From: Berberis thunbergii
Taxonomy: Eukaryota; Streptophyta; Magnoliopsida; Ranunculales; Berberidaceae
Direction of reading: 5' to 3'
Length of the DNA stretch: 64,000 nucleotides
NCBI GenBank assembly: GCA_003290165.1
Contig: QNQO01000813.1
Span: 434,001-498,000 of the forward strand
In this document: one piece after another, positions 34,380-45,480 of the stretch
Layout of the letters: each line of letters opens with the position of its first letter
Numbering within the stretch: position 1 is the stretch's first letter
Notes under the pieces: generated by a model
The model's database searches: none
What the model was told of the DNA's origin: nothing
What the model saw: the letters and a program-made list of their open reading frames with translations, nothing else
Position numbers and translations under genes: made by a program

Positions 34380-35240
34380 CCTCTTTCTGTCTCTTGTCCT
34401 TATTGCTAGTACGATAGGATCCTCTTTTGATATTCATGTGATGACCATAAAAATCATAGTTACTTGATAGAATCGCTACTCTTCTAATCAGATTGTTTGC
34501 CTAAGAAATTGCTCTTATTGGTGTCCTTTTTCATTCCCTTTTCCCTGATAAATCTACTTATTTGTCTTTCATCTAGTAGTAGTGCATTGTGTGCTTGCAA
34601 TTATATAATCTTTGCAAGTATTCCTCATCGTGTTGTATCTATAGTAGGATTGTTTGACGAATGCCTAGGTACAACAATCCTCAGAACAATTTAACTCTCA
34701 AGTAATTCATCTTGCACTTTTTTGGTGCACCAAGCAGATCAATTTGCTGTCTAGAAGAAAGAGAATGGCTTTCAGATTGAATTTAAAAAAGATTGAATAT
34801 AAATTATAATTTGAATTGAGTATATTTAATACAATGTTTAATCAATGGACTGAAGTAATGCTCTCTGTGTAATTTCGTATCCATTGCTACCAGTCTGGGA
34901 CTCTTGGATTATGCATCCAAGTTGAGTTTGTGACGTGGTATACAAAATTTGGTTATATTATCACAAATGTGGTTATGTAGCCAAGTTGAGTTTGTGATGC
35001 AGCGTACCTAAGTTGGGGCTTTCTAAAAATGGGTTTTGGTTTGGTTGTCATCTGTACCTACCCTTGTGATTTCAGACTATTTGAGGCTTTGTTGAAAATG
35101 GGGTTTGTGAATAACTGGCAGGCTTTCTGAAATTTGGGGTTGGAAGGCATTTTTGGTTTTTGGCAAAATAGATAAGTTTCAATGTGTTTTTATAAATGTG
35201 TTTGAGTTTTCTAGGATTTAGACAAATTATCTGAAATGGG
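34380..35240. other. Non-coding interval between captured genes
   Basis: No coding motif seen. A direct repeat of ccaagttgagtttgtga occurs near 34918 and 34981. Confidence 0.5.
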
Positions 35241-35309
35241 TTTTGAATTATGAACAACATAGTTGTTAATGGATTGGCTTTGAAACAGGCTATAGAGTCG
35301 AATTTTGTT

Positions 35310-36979
35310 AAGACTAATACCTCTGGACAAGAGAGTAGACGCAAAGGAAGGATTTCGAGACTTGTGAGCCATGTGAAAATGGCAGATCCTTGCATTTCTT
35401 GCACTACATTCAATATTTTGGCACCAATCTACAAAAGGCTTGACAAGGAGGTAGTTAAGAAATGCACAATTTCAGTTAGATGAATTATGTTTTGGTATGG
35501 CTTTTTATATTAACGATGGCGTGTTTAATTGTCTTGCTCTCTTGCTACTTTTTTTTTAATTTTAAAGAACAAAATCAGAGTCTTCGTGAGAGCGAGCATC
35601 GTATAAATTGGTTAACCAGGAATCAGAGCCTCTTGGATAGGCTTTTGTTTGATAGATCTTCAATTATTTGTCTTCAGGTATGTCTCATGGGTCAATTGAT
35701 ATTTTTTTATGGATGTAGATTTGTGAGTTCTTCATATTTGAATTATAATGTCTGCATGATGTTGTGATCTCATAGGAATTTTGGGTTGGAAATGAAGAAC
35801 TTGTTCATATCTATGAGAAAAGGCTGGGGGATGCTGGTTATATCAGTTTCAAGCTTGCACGGACAAATAATCGTGGGGATGGTACGTTTATTACATATAC
35901 TTGTGTAGATAATAATTTGACACATTTGATTGAGCGACGTTCAAATTTTAATGGGTGAGCGAGCCTGACATTTTGCATTGCCACAAGACACACGTGTCTG
36001 CATCCTTGTTATGCAACTAGCTAGCCTCCCCACCACACACACTCACACACAATCTTCTCAAGAATCTATTGTAAAGGGAAGTATCCAATGTTGAATAATT
36101 TTTGACAGCACATAATGCATGAATGAGTCCCAGACGCAGTACATCGTGATTTTTTTTTTTTTTGAGGATTTTTCCTTTCTTTGGACACATTAAAAGCACG
36201 TTGATACTTTCTACTTTTGTCATTGGAAATCATTTTAGTACCCTTATTGTGAAGTTTGGTAGTTGTCATTTAACTCTTTTTTTTCCGCACTTGATGGTTT
36301 TGTTGAAAACGCAAGTATCCTAAAGTCTGGCTTGAGGGTTTCCCACTGATCAGCTATGCAGCAGGCTTAGCAAGTACATAAATTCTATGAAAGAATAATC
36401 AAGTTGAGATGGTTTAGTGCAAAATCTCATTCTTAGTTTATGAGGTGTTCTTTCTCTCACACACTTAGGCCTCAGTAAACTTGATTCCCATTTCGTTCAG
36501 GCCACAAGTTATATTGAAACAAGGTGTTCTAAAACCTATTCAGATCTGCTTTGTTGTTGTTGTGTGGGATTGTTTATCACTATTATTAATTATTTATTTA
36601 GAAAAATGTTACGTTGGTAACAGGTAGTATTGTACCTCGGATTCAACTTTCAAGTTGTCATTCTGAATGAACTAGCTAGGTTGTTACTGATCTCTTACCC
36701 ACGAGCTTTAAAATAATGTCTCTGACTTGTTTTAATAAATTGTATCATTCTGCTACAGGTTTGTTGACTGATGTTCACAAGGACTACTTCAAGATTGTAG
36801 ATTATCAAGAGTTGCTTTTCAATGACTTTGGAGATCGTGTTGCTCAGCTTCTACGTGTTGAATCAGTTATACCATTTTGGCAAGGCAAGATTCGAAATGT
36901 GCACCAAAAAATTCTTATTGTGAATACGCATCTCCTATTCCCTCATAATTTTAGTTTGTATATTGTACGGTTACATCAG
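35310..36979 (+). pseudogene. Endonuclease/exonuclease/phosphatase-family protein (At1g02270-like), four exon fragments
   Basis: Exons: ~35310-35450 (CISCTTFNILAPIYKRLDKE), 35568-35677 (INWLTRNQSLLDRLLFDRSS then IICLQ), 35776-35881 (EFWVGNEELVHIYEKRLGDA then SFKLARTNNRGDG) and 36759-36979 (LLTDVHKDYFKIVDYQELLF then LIVNTHLLFPHN). This is the EEP fold of CCR4-like nucleases. The wording fits the plant calcium-binding EEP proteins of the At1g02270 type. The catalytic-type Glu (CLQE) and the NTH motif are visible. Splice sites (cag/gt) are intact at each border. The EF-hand end is missing. The last donor is followed by the acceptor of an alpha-mannosidase exon, so a chimeric transcript would be possible. 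Confidence 0.82.
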
Positions 36980-37054
36980 GTAGATTTGCCTTGTTTCTTA
37001 TGCTGTAATTACATCTTATTAGTGTAGTTTCAATTTTCTTTGCTTCATCAGAGC

Positions 37055-37118
37055 ATTATCATCTTGTTGCTTCCTTTAACTGTGTTATTATCATGTTGTT
37101 GCTTCCTTTAACTGTGTT
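37055..37118 (+). repeat. Tandem duplication of a 31-32 bp unit
   Basis: ttatcat-ttgttgcttcc followed by tttaactgtgt, twice in a row, in an intron between the captured EEP and mannosidase fragments. Confidence 0.85.
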
Positions 37119-37510
37119 TTATTGAATAGTGGTTAAATTGCTTTAAGAAGTTCTCTAACCAAGCCTTACCCTTGGGCCTCAAGTTTTCTTGGGTTAGCTC
37201 TCCATCATGTGCATCCTATTCAATATCATGGATGGTTCAATTGGTCTTCTAGTGATTTACTATAGTATTAGGGAGGATCAAATTTCAGTTTTGAATGAGT
37301 TTCAAAAGTCCCTTGGTTCAAACTCTTGAGGTTGTATGGCAAGGTTCAAAGTCCCTTGGTTCATCTTCCCAGGTGATTATGTTCGTCTAGCTTTTAAATA
37401 ATTCAAGTGAGGTAAAACTTAGTTTTATATTTTGCAATTTGGATTCTGTTTACTGATAGTTCTACATTAAACTTTATTAATTACCAATTTCCAGTTGAAC
37501 TTTATTGCAG

Positions 37511-38650
37511 ATTTTTACTGGTATATTCCCGAGGCATTATGATCCTCCAGATGATTTCATATTTGAAATTAACGATGTTTCTCCTCCCATTCAGGTAAAT
37601 CCTATTTTAAGTGATCAAAATGTGTTTTGCATCAAGAACTCATTTTTTTGTTTCTTCACTGAAGGACGATGTTTCTCTGTTTGATTATAATGTTCAAGAG
37701 AGAGTGAATGACTTTGTTGCTGCAGCTATAGCACAGGTATGTGAATGCATTTTTCTCTCTCACTCTACAAATCTGAACTGTTTTTGAATTACTGCCCCAA
37801 CAATGCTGCTTTTCTGCCAAATATTGTTTGTTTCTTCCATAAATCTTTTTTAGGCTTACATCACTACCAAGTGCTGATGTTCAAATGGCTACCATGATCT
37901 AAAAAGTTAGCGTGTAAATTTCAAGGTCAAGATATAATCTAAAATATAACAGTGTATAAATTTAAAAGACAAGTATATTTTCATATAAAAAAAACATGTG
38001 TAGAGTATGAAACGACAATGAATATTTCTTGAAGTGATATTATAGTTAGTATATATTGCTAATGAAGTAATAAATTATGGTGTCGACTAAGTACCTAAGA
38101 GGATCTGAAGTCGAAATAGACCGAATATCCCTGTTTTGACCAACCTTTGAGAAACCAAAAAATAAAAAACAACAACGAAATGAGCTAAACAAATACTAGT
38201 AATCTTGAGTACTTTGATACTGTAACTTTGGAACTGAACTGAAAGCAACTGGAACCATAGCTTGTACTTTCTAGCTATATTTCTTTTGCATTCATTCCAT
38301 GCATAGGAGTTATAGCTTGTACTTTCCATATATGCAGATAAAGCAAATGCATACTGGACGGGATACTTCAGCAATAGGCCAGCCTTCAAAGGCTCTGTCA
38401 AATGGGTGAGTGGCTATTATTTGGTGAGACGTTATGCCTAATTCATGTTCCATCAGTGGTTATTTTGACAGATTTCTAGCATTTAAGTCTATTGTTTACA
38501 AGCTACTCATTAATCTTCAGGCTGCGAGGCAACTTGAATTTTTGAAAGGGCAGAATGATTCTGGTCCCAAGACGGACTTGTTGGCTGATGCTTTAGCAAT
38601 TGCTCAACATCATGACGCTATTACTGGTACACAAAGGCAGCATGTTGATT
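37511..38650 (+). pseudogene. Class II alpha-mannosidase (GH38), four exon fragments
   Basis: Exons: 37511-37594 (IFTGIFPRHYDPPDDFIFEI then NDVSPPIQ), 37665-37736 (DVSLFDYNVQERVNDFVAAA), 38338-38405 (KANAYWTGYFSNRPAFKGSV) and 38521-~38648 (AARQLEFLKGQNDSG then ALAIAQHHDAITGTQRQHV). These match plant lysosomal-type alpha-mannosidases (glycoside hydrolase 38, N-glycan trimming). HHDAITGT is the hallmark of the domain after the catalytic barrel. Borders gcag/att, tcag/gtaaat, gaag/gac, acag/gtatgt and ttcag/gct are kept. Exons between 37736 and 38338 are missing or deleted. The catalytic nucleophile region upstream is absent, so no enzyme could be made. Confidence 0.87.
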
Positions 38651-39037
38651 TATTTTTTTACTTCATGCTACTATGTTAGAACATGATGGTTCTCTTATAA
38701 AAGGATGTACATCCTGATATTGTTCATATTGTCACAGGTTCGCTTGGATAAAGCTTTGGAAGAAGATGCACCATTTGATGTTTGCAGCTGCCAAGTGAAT
38801 TATTTAGTCGTGGTTGTAGCTATTTAATGATTTTCCGTAAATGCTGTTGTAGTTTGATAGTTTAAGCAACTGATAACTTTCTCCATTTCTGCACTTGGTG
38901 ATGGTGTTTTGTTTAAGCTACCTGTAACCATTTGTTCATTCTTTCTCCCTTCCTTTTCTCTTTTTTTAGATAGAAAAATCATACAGGTACATGAAATAAG
39001 AATTGTGTCACTATACCTTTGTCCATTCTCATGGCAA

Positions 39038-39160
39038 GCATTCTTCATGTTGATTAACAAAACCCATATTTGACTTGTATTCCATATTTATTCACATTAT
39101 TAGTCAAGACAAACATTCTTCATGTTGATTAACAAAACCCATATTTGACATGTATTCCAT
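39038..39160 (+). repeat. Direct repeat of ~48 bp, 73-bp period
   Basis: cattcttcatgttgattaac followed by aaaacccatatttga occurs at 39040 and 39113. Non-coding; lies inside the CACTA interior. Confidence 0.85.
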
Positions 39161-39169
39161 TTTACTTTT

Positions 39170-40190
39170 AATGAAAAGTGTATTTTTCAGTTAGACTTAT
39201 AACACTAGTTGAGTGGGTTTCTTTTATTTTTATATCCTATAGGATCCCCTCATGCTTTACTAATGTGAGTTGTTTGGTGAAGAATACTTTTATTTCATTT
39301 GAATTAGACTTATTCAAAGTTGATGATACCTTGTATAACTTTAATATGTCAATCGGCATATGATGTTTTGCAGTATGCCATGCATTACTCATGTTATCAT
39401 TTTCTAATATATTTGAATTTGATGGGGTTGTTGGGGGAACAAAGAGAAGGCAACAGAAAGGGTCCAACATCAAGCTCTGAACATGAAGGACCCAAGACAT
39501 CAGACCCCAAGGTTTGTTCTACGTACTTTGATGATTCTTTCCATTGTGATCACTTATTTATGAGACTGTCACCTACAAAAATACATAAACAAAAAATTTG
39601 TGCATATTCCTAGTCCTTTATGACATTGTCATGAATTTCTTACAAGACAAGTCCCGTTGCTTTTATAAAACTTGTTGGTTGCTTCTTCAGATTTTTTTTA
39701 GATGGTTACTTTTGTTACAAAATTTTCTATTAACTTTTTCCTTAACTATCTGACAGTTTTATACATTATTTTTAGGGACTTTGCTGATTGAGCAAGGTTG
39801 GCAAGAGGCGTATTGATCAAGTTGCTGATTGGTCGAGCTCTTGCTGGAAAATGGAGCGCTCTGTTGAGGTGGACTGATGAAGATGACTGTGGTTCTGTTG
39901 AGGTGGTTAAGGTGTTAATACAGGGAGTTGTGGTACTTTATATTTAGTTTTTTATTTAGGTTTTGAAAAGCTGAAAATGTTTTGTGACTCGATGTAATAC
40001 AAAGAGCTGATCTTTATTATTAATTTTATAGATTTTGTGACTCAATGTAATACATTATCTCATTAATTATATTACTTTGCCTCCATTCATGGAAATGTTT
40101 AAGTTTGGCACATTAAAATTTTTATTTTCTAAAAATAAAACTTATTAGATGTAATAAAAAGTCATTTGATAGCAAAAAAAAAAAAAAAAA
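39170..40190 (+). other. Right part of the CACTA interior, no identified gene
   Basis: A possible exon near 39424-39510 (LLGEQREGNRKGPTSSSEHE, followed by aag/gtttg) was not recognised. A run of ~19 A occurs near 40173-40191, just before the subterminal repeats. Confidence 0.45.
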
Positions 40191-40194
40191 AAAT

Positions 40195-40310
40195 TGCTAT
40201 GTATACTCTACCATAGCGTTTCTAAAACGCTATAAAGGCCAAACTTACCATAGCGTTTTAACGCTATAATAGCCCCTGGATCTATTATAGCTCTGGCAGA
40301 CATAGCGTTT
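40195..40310. repeat. Right subterminal agcgttt repeats of the CACTA element
   Basis: At least five copies of agcgttt or its complement aacgct in ~110 bp, often as short inverted pairs (agcgtttctaaaacgct, agcgttttaacgct). Confidence 0.75.
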
Positions 40311-40399
40311 ACTAAAATAAATAGAGAATCATATCTATGAAGTTAGAATGAAAGCTGAAACTATTCAAATGATGAACAAAAATATCAACTAATACTCTA

Positions 40400-40760
40400 A
40401 ATCTCCATTGTAACCATGCAAGACAATCACCCGGAGCCTAGACCAACATCTCTTTCATCCAATGAAATTACTTATAAACATTAGTTGTCCAAATAACAAA
40501 TGAGAATGATGGATTACCAGATACAATTGCATAGAAGTCAATTGTGCATCTGTTGTGCAATGTCTCTAGCTCTTCTGACTCTGTCCAATCGACACCTCTT
40601 CGCTTGGGTTTGGACGCATAAAAGTCATCTTTTCCTAGCTGCAAAATGGATCTGGACTCCAACCCTTCTGTCACTCTGTAAACCTCCTACATCAGCAATT
40701 TGGTCTGTTAGCAGAGGTTGCATCAGTGCAATGCAGAATACAAGTTCAAATATTACTTTC
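40400..40760 (-). pseudogene. Unrecognised coding-like fragment
   Basis: Minus-strand frame 40468-40674 (SRSILQLGKDDFYASKPKRR then GVDWTESEELE) has coding-like composition but I do not recognise it. It is on the same strand as the P5CS, BIO2 and RPL11 fragments further right and may be another captured exon. Confidence 0.3.
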
Positions 40761-40818
40761 TAGAAGACAATATAAATATAATAGAGGAACATCATACTTT
40801 GCATGGCCTAAACCTTAT

Positions 40819-41165
40819 TTACAGAATCTGTTTGCTACAAATTGAGACCCCTTTCATGAAGATATCCAATTATCTACACTTCAACAATCTACAACAATAA
40901 GCTAGAAAGTTGAACAAAAAAAGGATATTGATAAACTGAAACAGAACCCAGTATTTTCTTCCAAAAATTAAATGAGTTAGGTATTGGTAAGTTGAAAAGT
41001 TATATTTAATGATGTTATTTGTTGTTAGATCTATCCAGTCATTTATGTCGAGATAGAAGAGAGTTAAACAAAAAATGAACATAGATTCAGATGCATAATC
41101 AACAACTTCATTTATAGCACAACTGCTACCTTACCATAAAACTTTCAAGCCACAATATTCGAACA
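40819..41165. repeat. Tandem duplication, copy 1 (no MITE)
   Basis: Homologous to 41265-41910 after removal of the 309-bp insertion there. Shared words include cttcaacaat-tacaaca, tatccagtcatttatgt and agatggctag/agatagaaga. Copy 1 keeps the uninterrupted site near 40891-40905. Confidence 0.8.
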
Positions 41166-41264
41166 ATGATGTTAGGGTTGTGAGATTCTACATTTCTGCA
41201 CCCACACTTTCAAGCCACGTTCCCTTCCCTCATTTCCGAACCCTCTGTTGCTACTTAAATATTC

Positions 41265-41910
41265 TTTACTGAATCTGTGTGCTACAACTTGAGGTCCCTT
41301 TATGAAGGCAGCTAACTCCACGCTTCAACAATATACAACATGCACTACACCAATTTGACATTTTTGTAACAACCCCAAAAACAATATCACTTTTGAAGTG
41401 TAACAATTCACCTAACAATTTTACACATTTTCACAAATAAAATGATACAATAATTGTATCACCATGAAGAGTATGGTTATAAAAGTGATACTATTCATGG
41501 TGATCCAACTTATTGTATCAATTTTTTTGTGTTACTGTTTTTCATTTTTAGACTAAATTTAGTTTGGACTTAAAATTGTTTAGTGGATTGTAACATCTCA
41601 AAAGTGATACTGTTTTTAGAGTTGTTACAAAAGTTCCAATTTGGTGTAGTGAGGTAAATAGAAAGTAAAAAATAAAAAACAAAAAATCTTGACGGATCTG
41701 AAATAGAACCCAATACTTCATGTGAAAATGAATTAGGAATTTGAAACTGGAAAAGTTGTATCTAATGATATTAATAATTGTTACGTATATCCAGTCATTT
41801 ATGTAAAGATGGCTAGAAGGGAGTCAAACAAAAACATGAACATACATTCAGCTGCATACTCAACAGCTCCAACTATAGCATAATACTTTCAAGGTATGAT
41901 GTTCAAACCA
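41265..41910. repeat. Tandem duplication, copy 2 (carries MITE)
   Basis: Second copy of the ~340-bp unit, split by a CACTA MITE at 41343-41651. Divergence between copies is moderate, so the duplication is not recent. Confidence 0.8.
41343..41651. mobile_element. CACTA-type MITE (309 bp)
   Basis: Begins CACTACACCAATTTGACATT and ends with the inverse, aatttggtgtagtg. The second inner block gtaacaac-cc-aaaacaat and atactgtttttagagttgtt is also mirrored. Flanking triplets are atg and agg (one mismatch from a 3-bp target duplication). The interior is an imperfect long hairpin without coding. The empty site in the sister copy confirms insertion. Confidence 0.85.
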
Positions 41911-42619
41911 AAAAAGATCATTAAGAGGAAATGAACCAAACCTGACTAATGCAATTATTTCCTGAGTCGCATCCATGATCTAACACAAATATGGTTTCAA
42001 TATTGTAGACATTATTCCCTTGCTTCACTTCCCGACTTAACACCACACCTCTGTTATCTCCACAACATGACTTTCCATAAACCTCTATGCACCACTTCCC
42101 TGTTCAATGCTTCTGTTATCTCAACAGCCTACACATTCCATAAACCTATATGACCAACTCCGAAGTCCAAACTTGGCATTGCTACTTAAATATTTTCCAT
42201 TGAAGCTCCCACTACACCACACATGAATAGTTGACTATATCATAGACACATGAATAGTTGACTATCTTGAAAAAAAAATGTCTGATCAATGATCCAAAGT
42301 TTTCGGAGAGTTATACAAAGAGTTGGACTTACTGATGTTCCGCTGGAATCAATGCTGGAGAGATGGCCATACAAGGTTATTTTGGATTGGTAAAATTCAG
42401 AGCATTTGACCTTTTCAAAATGCAAGGGGTATTGAATCCACCAGCAAAGAATACAAACTCTATATTGGCTCGAATTTTAACAACGTGAAATGTTAACGAC
42501 CTAGAGCAAGTTGATACTAGGCAATCACCGTCTTCGTTTATCTAGCATTCCTTCTTTCCACATCCAAGGTACTCTGGATCATTCGTCATGCCGATGGTAC
42601 TAAGTAACAATTAAATTAC

Positions 42620-42735
42620 TTGTTCTTGAATTTAGACTTCACCTTAACAGGATAATGGCACAGCAGAGGAAGACTACTGAAGTCTCCAGTCTGCTCGTAT
42701 TCGAAAGCATCCAACGGACAACTTGACACACTGCC
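42620..42735 (-). pseudogene. Possible last exon of an unrecognised protein
   Basis: Minus-strand reading SSCPLDAFEYEQTGDFSSLP, then CHYPVKVKSKFKNK and a stop near 42627. Coding-like, with a natural stop, but I do not recognise the family. Confidence 0.35.
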
Positions 42736-42903
42736 CATGCAATTCAACCAAAAAAAATCAGTAAACAAAGAGGTTTCAATTTCGATTTCCTCCTATTCAA
42801 TGGCTTACTCTGCATTGGAAGGTGAAATCATAGCAACAGTTAAATTTGGGGGAGAGGAAACATAAAAGTCGAGCAAAAATTTTTTTTTTGGGGGGGAGGG
42901 GGG

Positions 42904-43137
42904 TGCCAAAACAATGCGTTTTGCCATTTCCATATTAGCCGACTTATCAACATAAACATGGCAAATCCCATCTGGATGGTAAACATGCATTTTAGTACAA
43001 TTTCCAGTCGACCATCTATGAATGCATAAGAATATAAGATGGAAATATACCAGAATGACCAAGAACAAGATTTTTGTAGATTCCTTGATTTGACTGACAA
43101 GTTTATTGTTGCCTCTTGGGATCACCAGATCTATCAC
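42904..43137 (-). pseudogene. P5CS: P5CS exon fragments (gamma-glutamyl phosphate reductase domain)
   Basis: The upstream exon (to about 43053) reads [20 protein letters not shown], and the downstream exon (42971 down to ~42904) reads [20 protein letters not shown]. They are adjacent pieces of the reductase half of delta-1-pyrroline-5-carboxylate synthetase (proline synthesis). An intron with gtatat donor and ccag acceptor separates them. The 3' side breaks off at a homopolymer junction (T10 G7 A G6 on the plus strand, 42880-42903). Substitutions such as GNNK for the usual GSNK are visible. Fragment only. Confidence 0.83.
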
Positions 43138-43454
43138 ATCATGGATTTTCTCATGGGTTTGATTCCATCAGCCTAAACATGTGATTCAATAATACAATTT
43201 GGGCGACCCTTAATAAGTATTAATAGACTAAAGTCATTGCATAACAAAAAGATGTACTACTTATGAACTATAAATTCTATTACTGGAAAATGAATTGTTT
43301 TTCAAATTCCAAACATAGTATAGAAGATAATATTTATCCTTTATCAATGTCATTCAAACGTAACACTGATAAAAATCAAAATAATGTATGTCAAAACAAA
43401 AAATATCTAGGCAAAATAACGACCCAAAGGAAATTGGAGAAAATAGAACCATAC

Positions 43455-44296
43455 CTTTTGATCCTCTAGAGGCGTGGCTTTAAGTGCAACCAATGCGTTG
43501 ATAGGAACACTCTCTGGGTGTTTAGGGAGTGTTGCTAGTGTATGCAATAGGCCTACTCGGTCATCTTCTGCTTCTCCAAGCCCTATTATTCCTCCTGTAG
43601 GTAGACAATATGCATTTCATCATATTTCAGACAGAACATAAGATCAGAATGGATATGGAGAGAAGAATAACAGTTCCCTCATAAATCTTTACAAAGCAGG
43701 CCACTTTCCAACCGCATGCTTGGACAATATGTCTTGCATCTTTTACTGAAAAGTCTAAATGGTGTCATTGAAAACCAGGGTATGTGTTTCGTCATATATT
43801 GTTTTATTTATTTAACAACTAAATTTAGCAATAAAATGACCTTGCAGAATACCAACGAGCATTCATTGAATAGTGATTTTACAAATAAGATTCACAACGT
43901 TTAGATATAGAAATTATTTTACTTCTTATACTACAAGTTTTATTAACCTTTTTTAGAAATCCCATAGAAAGTGATCAAGCTCTTGTGGTGATTCATCACT
44001 GAGGATAACAAACAACAAAATAGATTACAGGTCATAAACCAAAACACAAAGAGAAAAAAAGGGTTGCAGGCTTCCTGCAATAAGAATTACCAGAGCAGAC
44101 ACTGATCCCTACTTCATGAACAAACTGAAGAGTTTCCAGGCATTCATCGTATGATCTTGTAGTTATGATGTTAGGGTAATACTCTCTTGAAGTATCAAGG
44201 TTATGGTTATAAGTTGTCAACCATGCCTTCTTGAGTTCCAAGGCTAGCAGTTTCTGTAGCATTCCTAAAGTTCATCACACCTCCATGCGCATACCT
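43455..44296 (-). pseudogene. BIO2: Biotin synthase, two exon fragments with intron
   Basis: Exon 44296-44091 (minus) reads [20 protein letters not shown], then [20 protein letters not shown] and GISVCSG. Exon 43594-43455 reads [20 protein letters not shown], then [20 protein letters not shown]. This is the radical-SAM barrel of mitochondrial biotin synthase, in order, with splice borders preserved (ctctg/gtaatt, ctacag/gag, caaaag/gtatgg). Near 44270 two adjacent TGA codons lie in frame just before TLGML, where Cys codons would be expected (inference). The CXXXCXXC cluster exon is not present. A 0.5-kb intron separates the exons. Pseudogene fragment. Confidence 0.88.
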
Positions 44297-44299
44297 CTG

Positions 44300-45140
44300 C
44301 GAGAATTATTATTCAAAGGGCTAGTAAGTAATAAATTATGAAGGGCAAAAGATTAAACAATTAGAAATATACTACTTTATGTAGTCCAGGGGCAGGATAA
44401 AAGTAAGATCCACAAGCAGGTTGTGGGAGTCGTGTTCATATGTAACCAACAAGTTCATTCCTTAGAAAAACAATGGCTAAACGCAGTATCAATTTAACAT
44501 GCTCTGATGAGTGATGTGTTTGTACGCTATACTGAATTCTATACATGTTCTGATTAGTAAGAACTGGTACAAAGTGCTTGTAAAGTTAGATACCTTTCCT
44601 TGGTAATATGTGAAGGAAGCGTCAATGGTACAAAGTGTCATGAATATCATGCACTGGACAGTAAAAAAAGGCTGATAACCAAGATCATGAAAATACTGAT
44701 TAAAAAAAAGGGTATTGGCATACCAATGGTATAAAAGAAAGTAATTTGATGAGTTGCGACAATAGTATAAATGTGCCGTGAATATTATACAGAGGACAAC
44801 AAAAAAAGGCTAATTACCAAGATCATGAAAATACTGATTCGCAAAAAAAAGTTATCCTAGGTATTGGATATCAATGTCAGTAACGTGTCAAGCAGAATAT
44901 GCAAGATCATACAATATACTAATATTCGCACACAAAAACACATCCTAACCTCCTACATACAAGCATGGCATTTGCTTAGGACAAGCACCAGTAGAATACA
45001 TATAGTCTAATGAAACACATTTGCTATCACAAATTCTGAAGAAAAAATGCATTAAATATGAAATACTCCTAGGTTAGGCATGTACTCTGTTAAGAGAACA
45101 TAAGACATTTAGTAAATATGCTCGAGTATTTTTATGGAAT
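44300..45140. other. Non-coding interval with a local direct repeat
   Basis: A unit with accaagatcatgaaaatactg recurs near 44677 and 44816. It is preceded each time by a variant of aatat-atgcactggacag / aatattatacagaggacaac. No gene recognised. Confidence 0.55.
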
Positions 45141-45147
45141 ATTAAAT

Positions 45148-45204
45148 CCATGTAGCCGACCCCGAAAATCTCGGGAATGGGCTTTGATGATGATGATGAT
45201 GATG
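45148..45204 (+). mobile_element. 57-bp 3' end of a non-LTR element with (TGA)n tail
   Basis: The sequence catgtagccgaccccgaaaa, then gggctttgatgatgatgatg, is the familiar plant non-LTR (RTE/SINE-type) 3' end with a short simple-repeat tail. It is flanked by attaaat at 45141-45147 and 45205-45211, a 7-bp target duplication. Confidence 0.7.
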
Positions 45205-45290
45205 ATTAAATGTTGCTACAGGATGCAATTAAGCAACCAAATCACACATACATGTGGGAAATGATACCGAACAACTACCAAGTATTAATA

Positions 45291-45480
45291 CCTTTGTGAA
45301 TTCCAGTGCTAGCATCATCTCCCTCCACACGTCTGCCAGCTCATCCTCAACACCATTCCGAATGTCACTTTTGTTTTTTGATATGTCATCTTGTACACCA
45401 AGATATACACATTTGTCTCTTCTTACTTCGGTTTCAACAGTCAGACTTTGGTGTTCTTTAACAACTTTAGACTCTCGAAC
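45291..45480 (-). pseudogene. Unrecognised exon, possibly CLASSY/SNF2-like
   Basis: Minus-strand reading KVVKEHQSLTVETEVRRDKC, then EDELADVWREMMLALEFTK before a gtatta donor at ~45290. The ELADxWREM-type phrase recalls the linker of plant CLASSY SNF2 proteins, but this is a weak match. A second coding-like piece at 46230-46330 (LIGEYIGAQNRKKSFKGLGL) could belong to the same source. Confidence 0.3.

Larger units (their letters stand above)
31400..40310 (+). mobile_element. CACTA-type transposon carrying fragments of several host genes
   Basis: The left terminus is CACTACAACACAAATGCCC at 31400, preceded by tca (possible 3-bp target). Subterminal words aatagcatttg and aatagcgttttt follow within 50 bp. 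Near 40195-40305 the same agcgttt/aacgcta words recur many times (ccatagcgttt, aaacgctataa, catagcgtttact), as in En/Spm subterminal regions. No TPase coding is visible. The right-hand TGTAGTG terminus was not found, so the right boundary is approximate and may be deleted. The interior holds plus-strand exon fragments of at least four unrelated genes, introns included. Confidence 0.65.
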
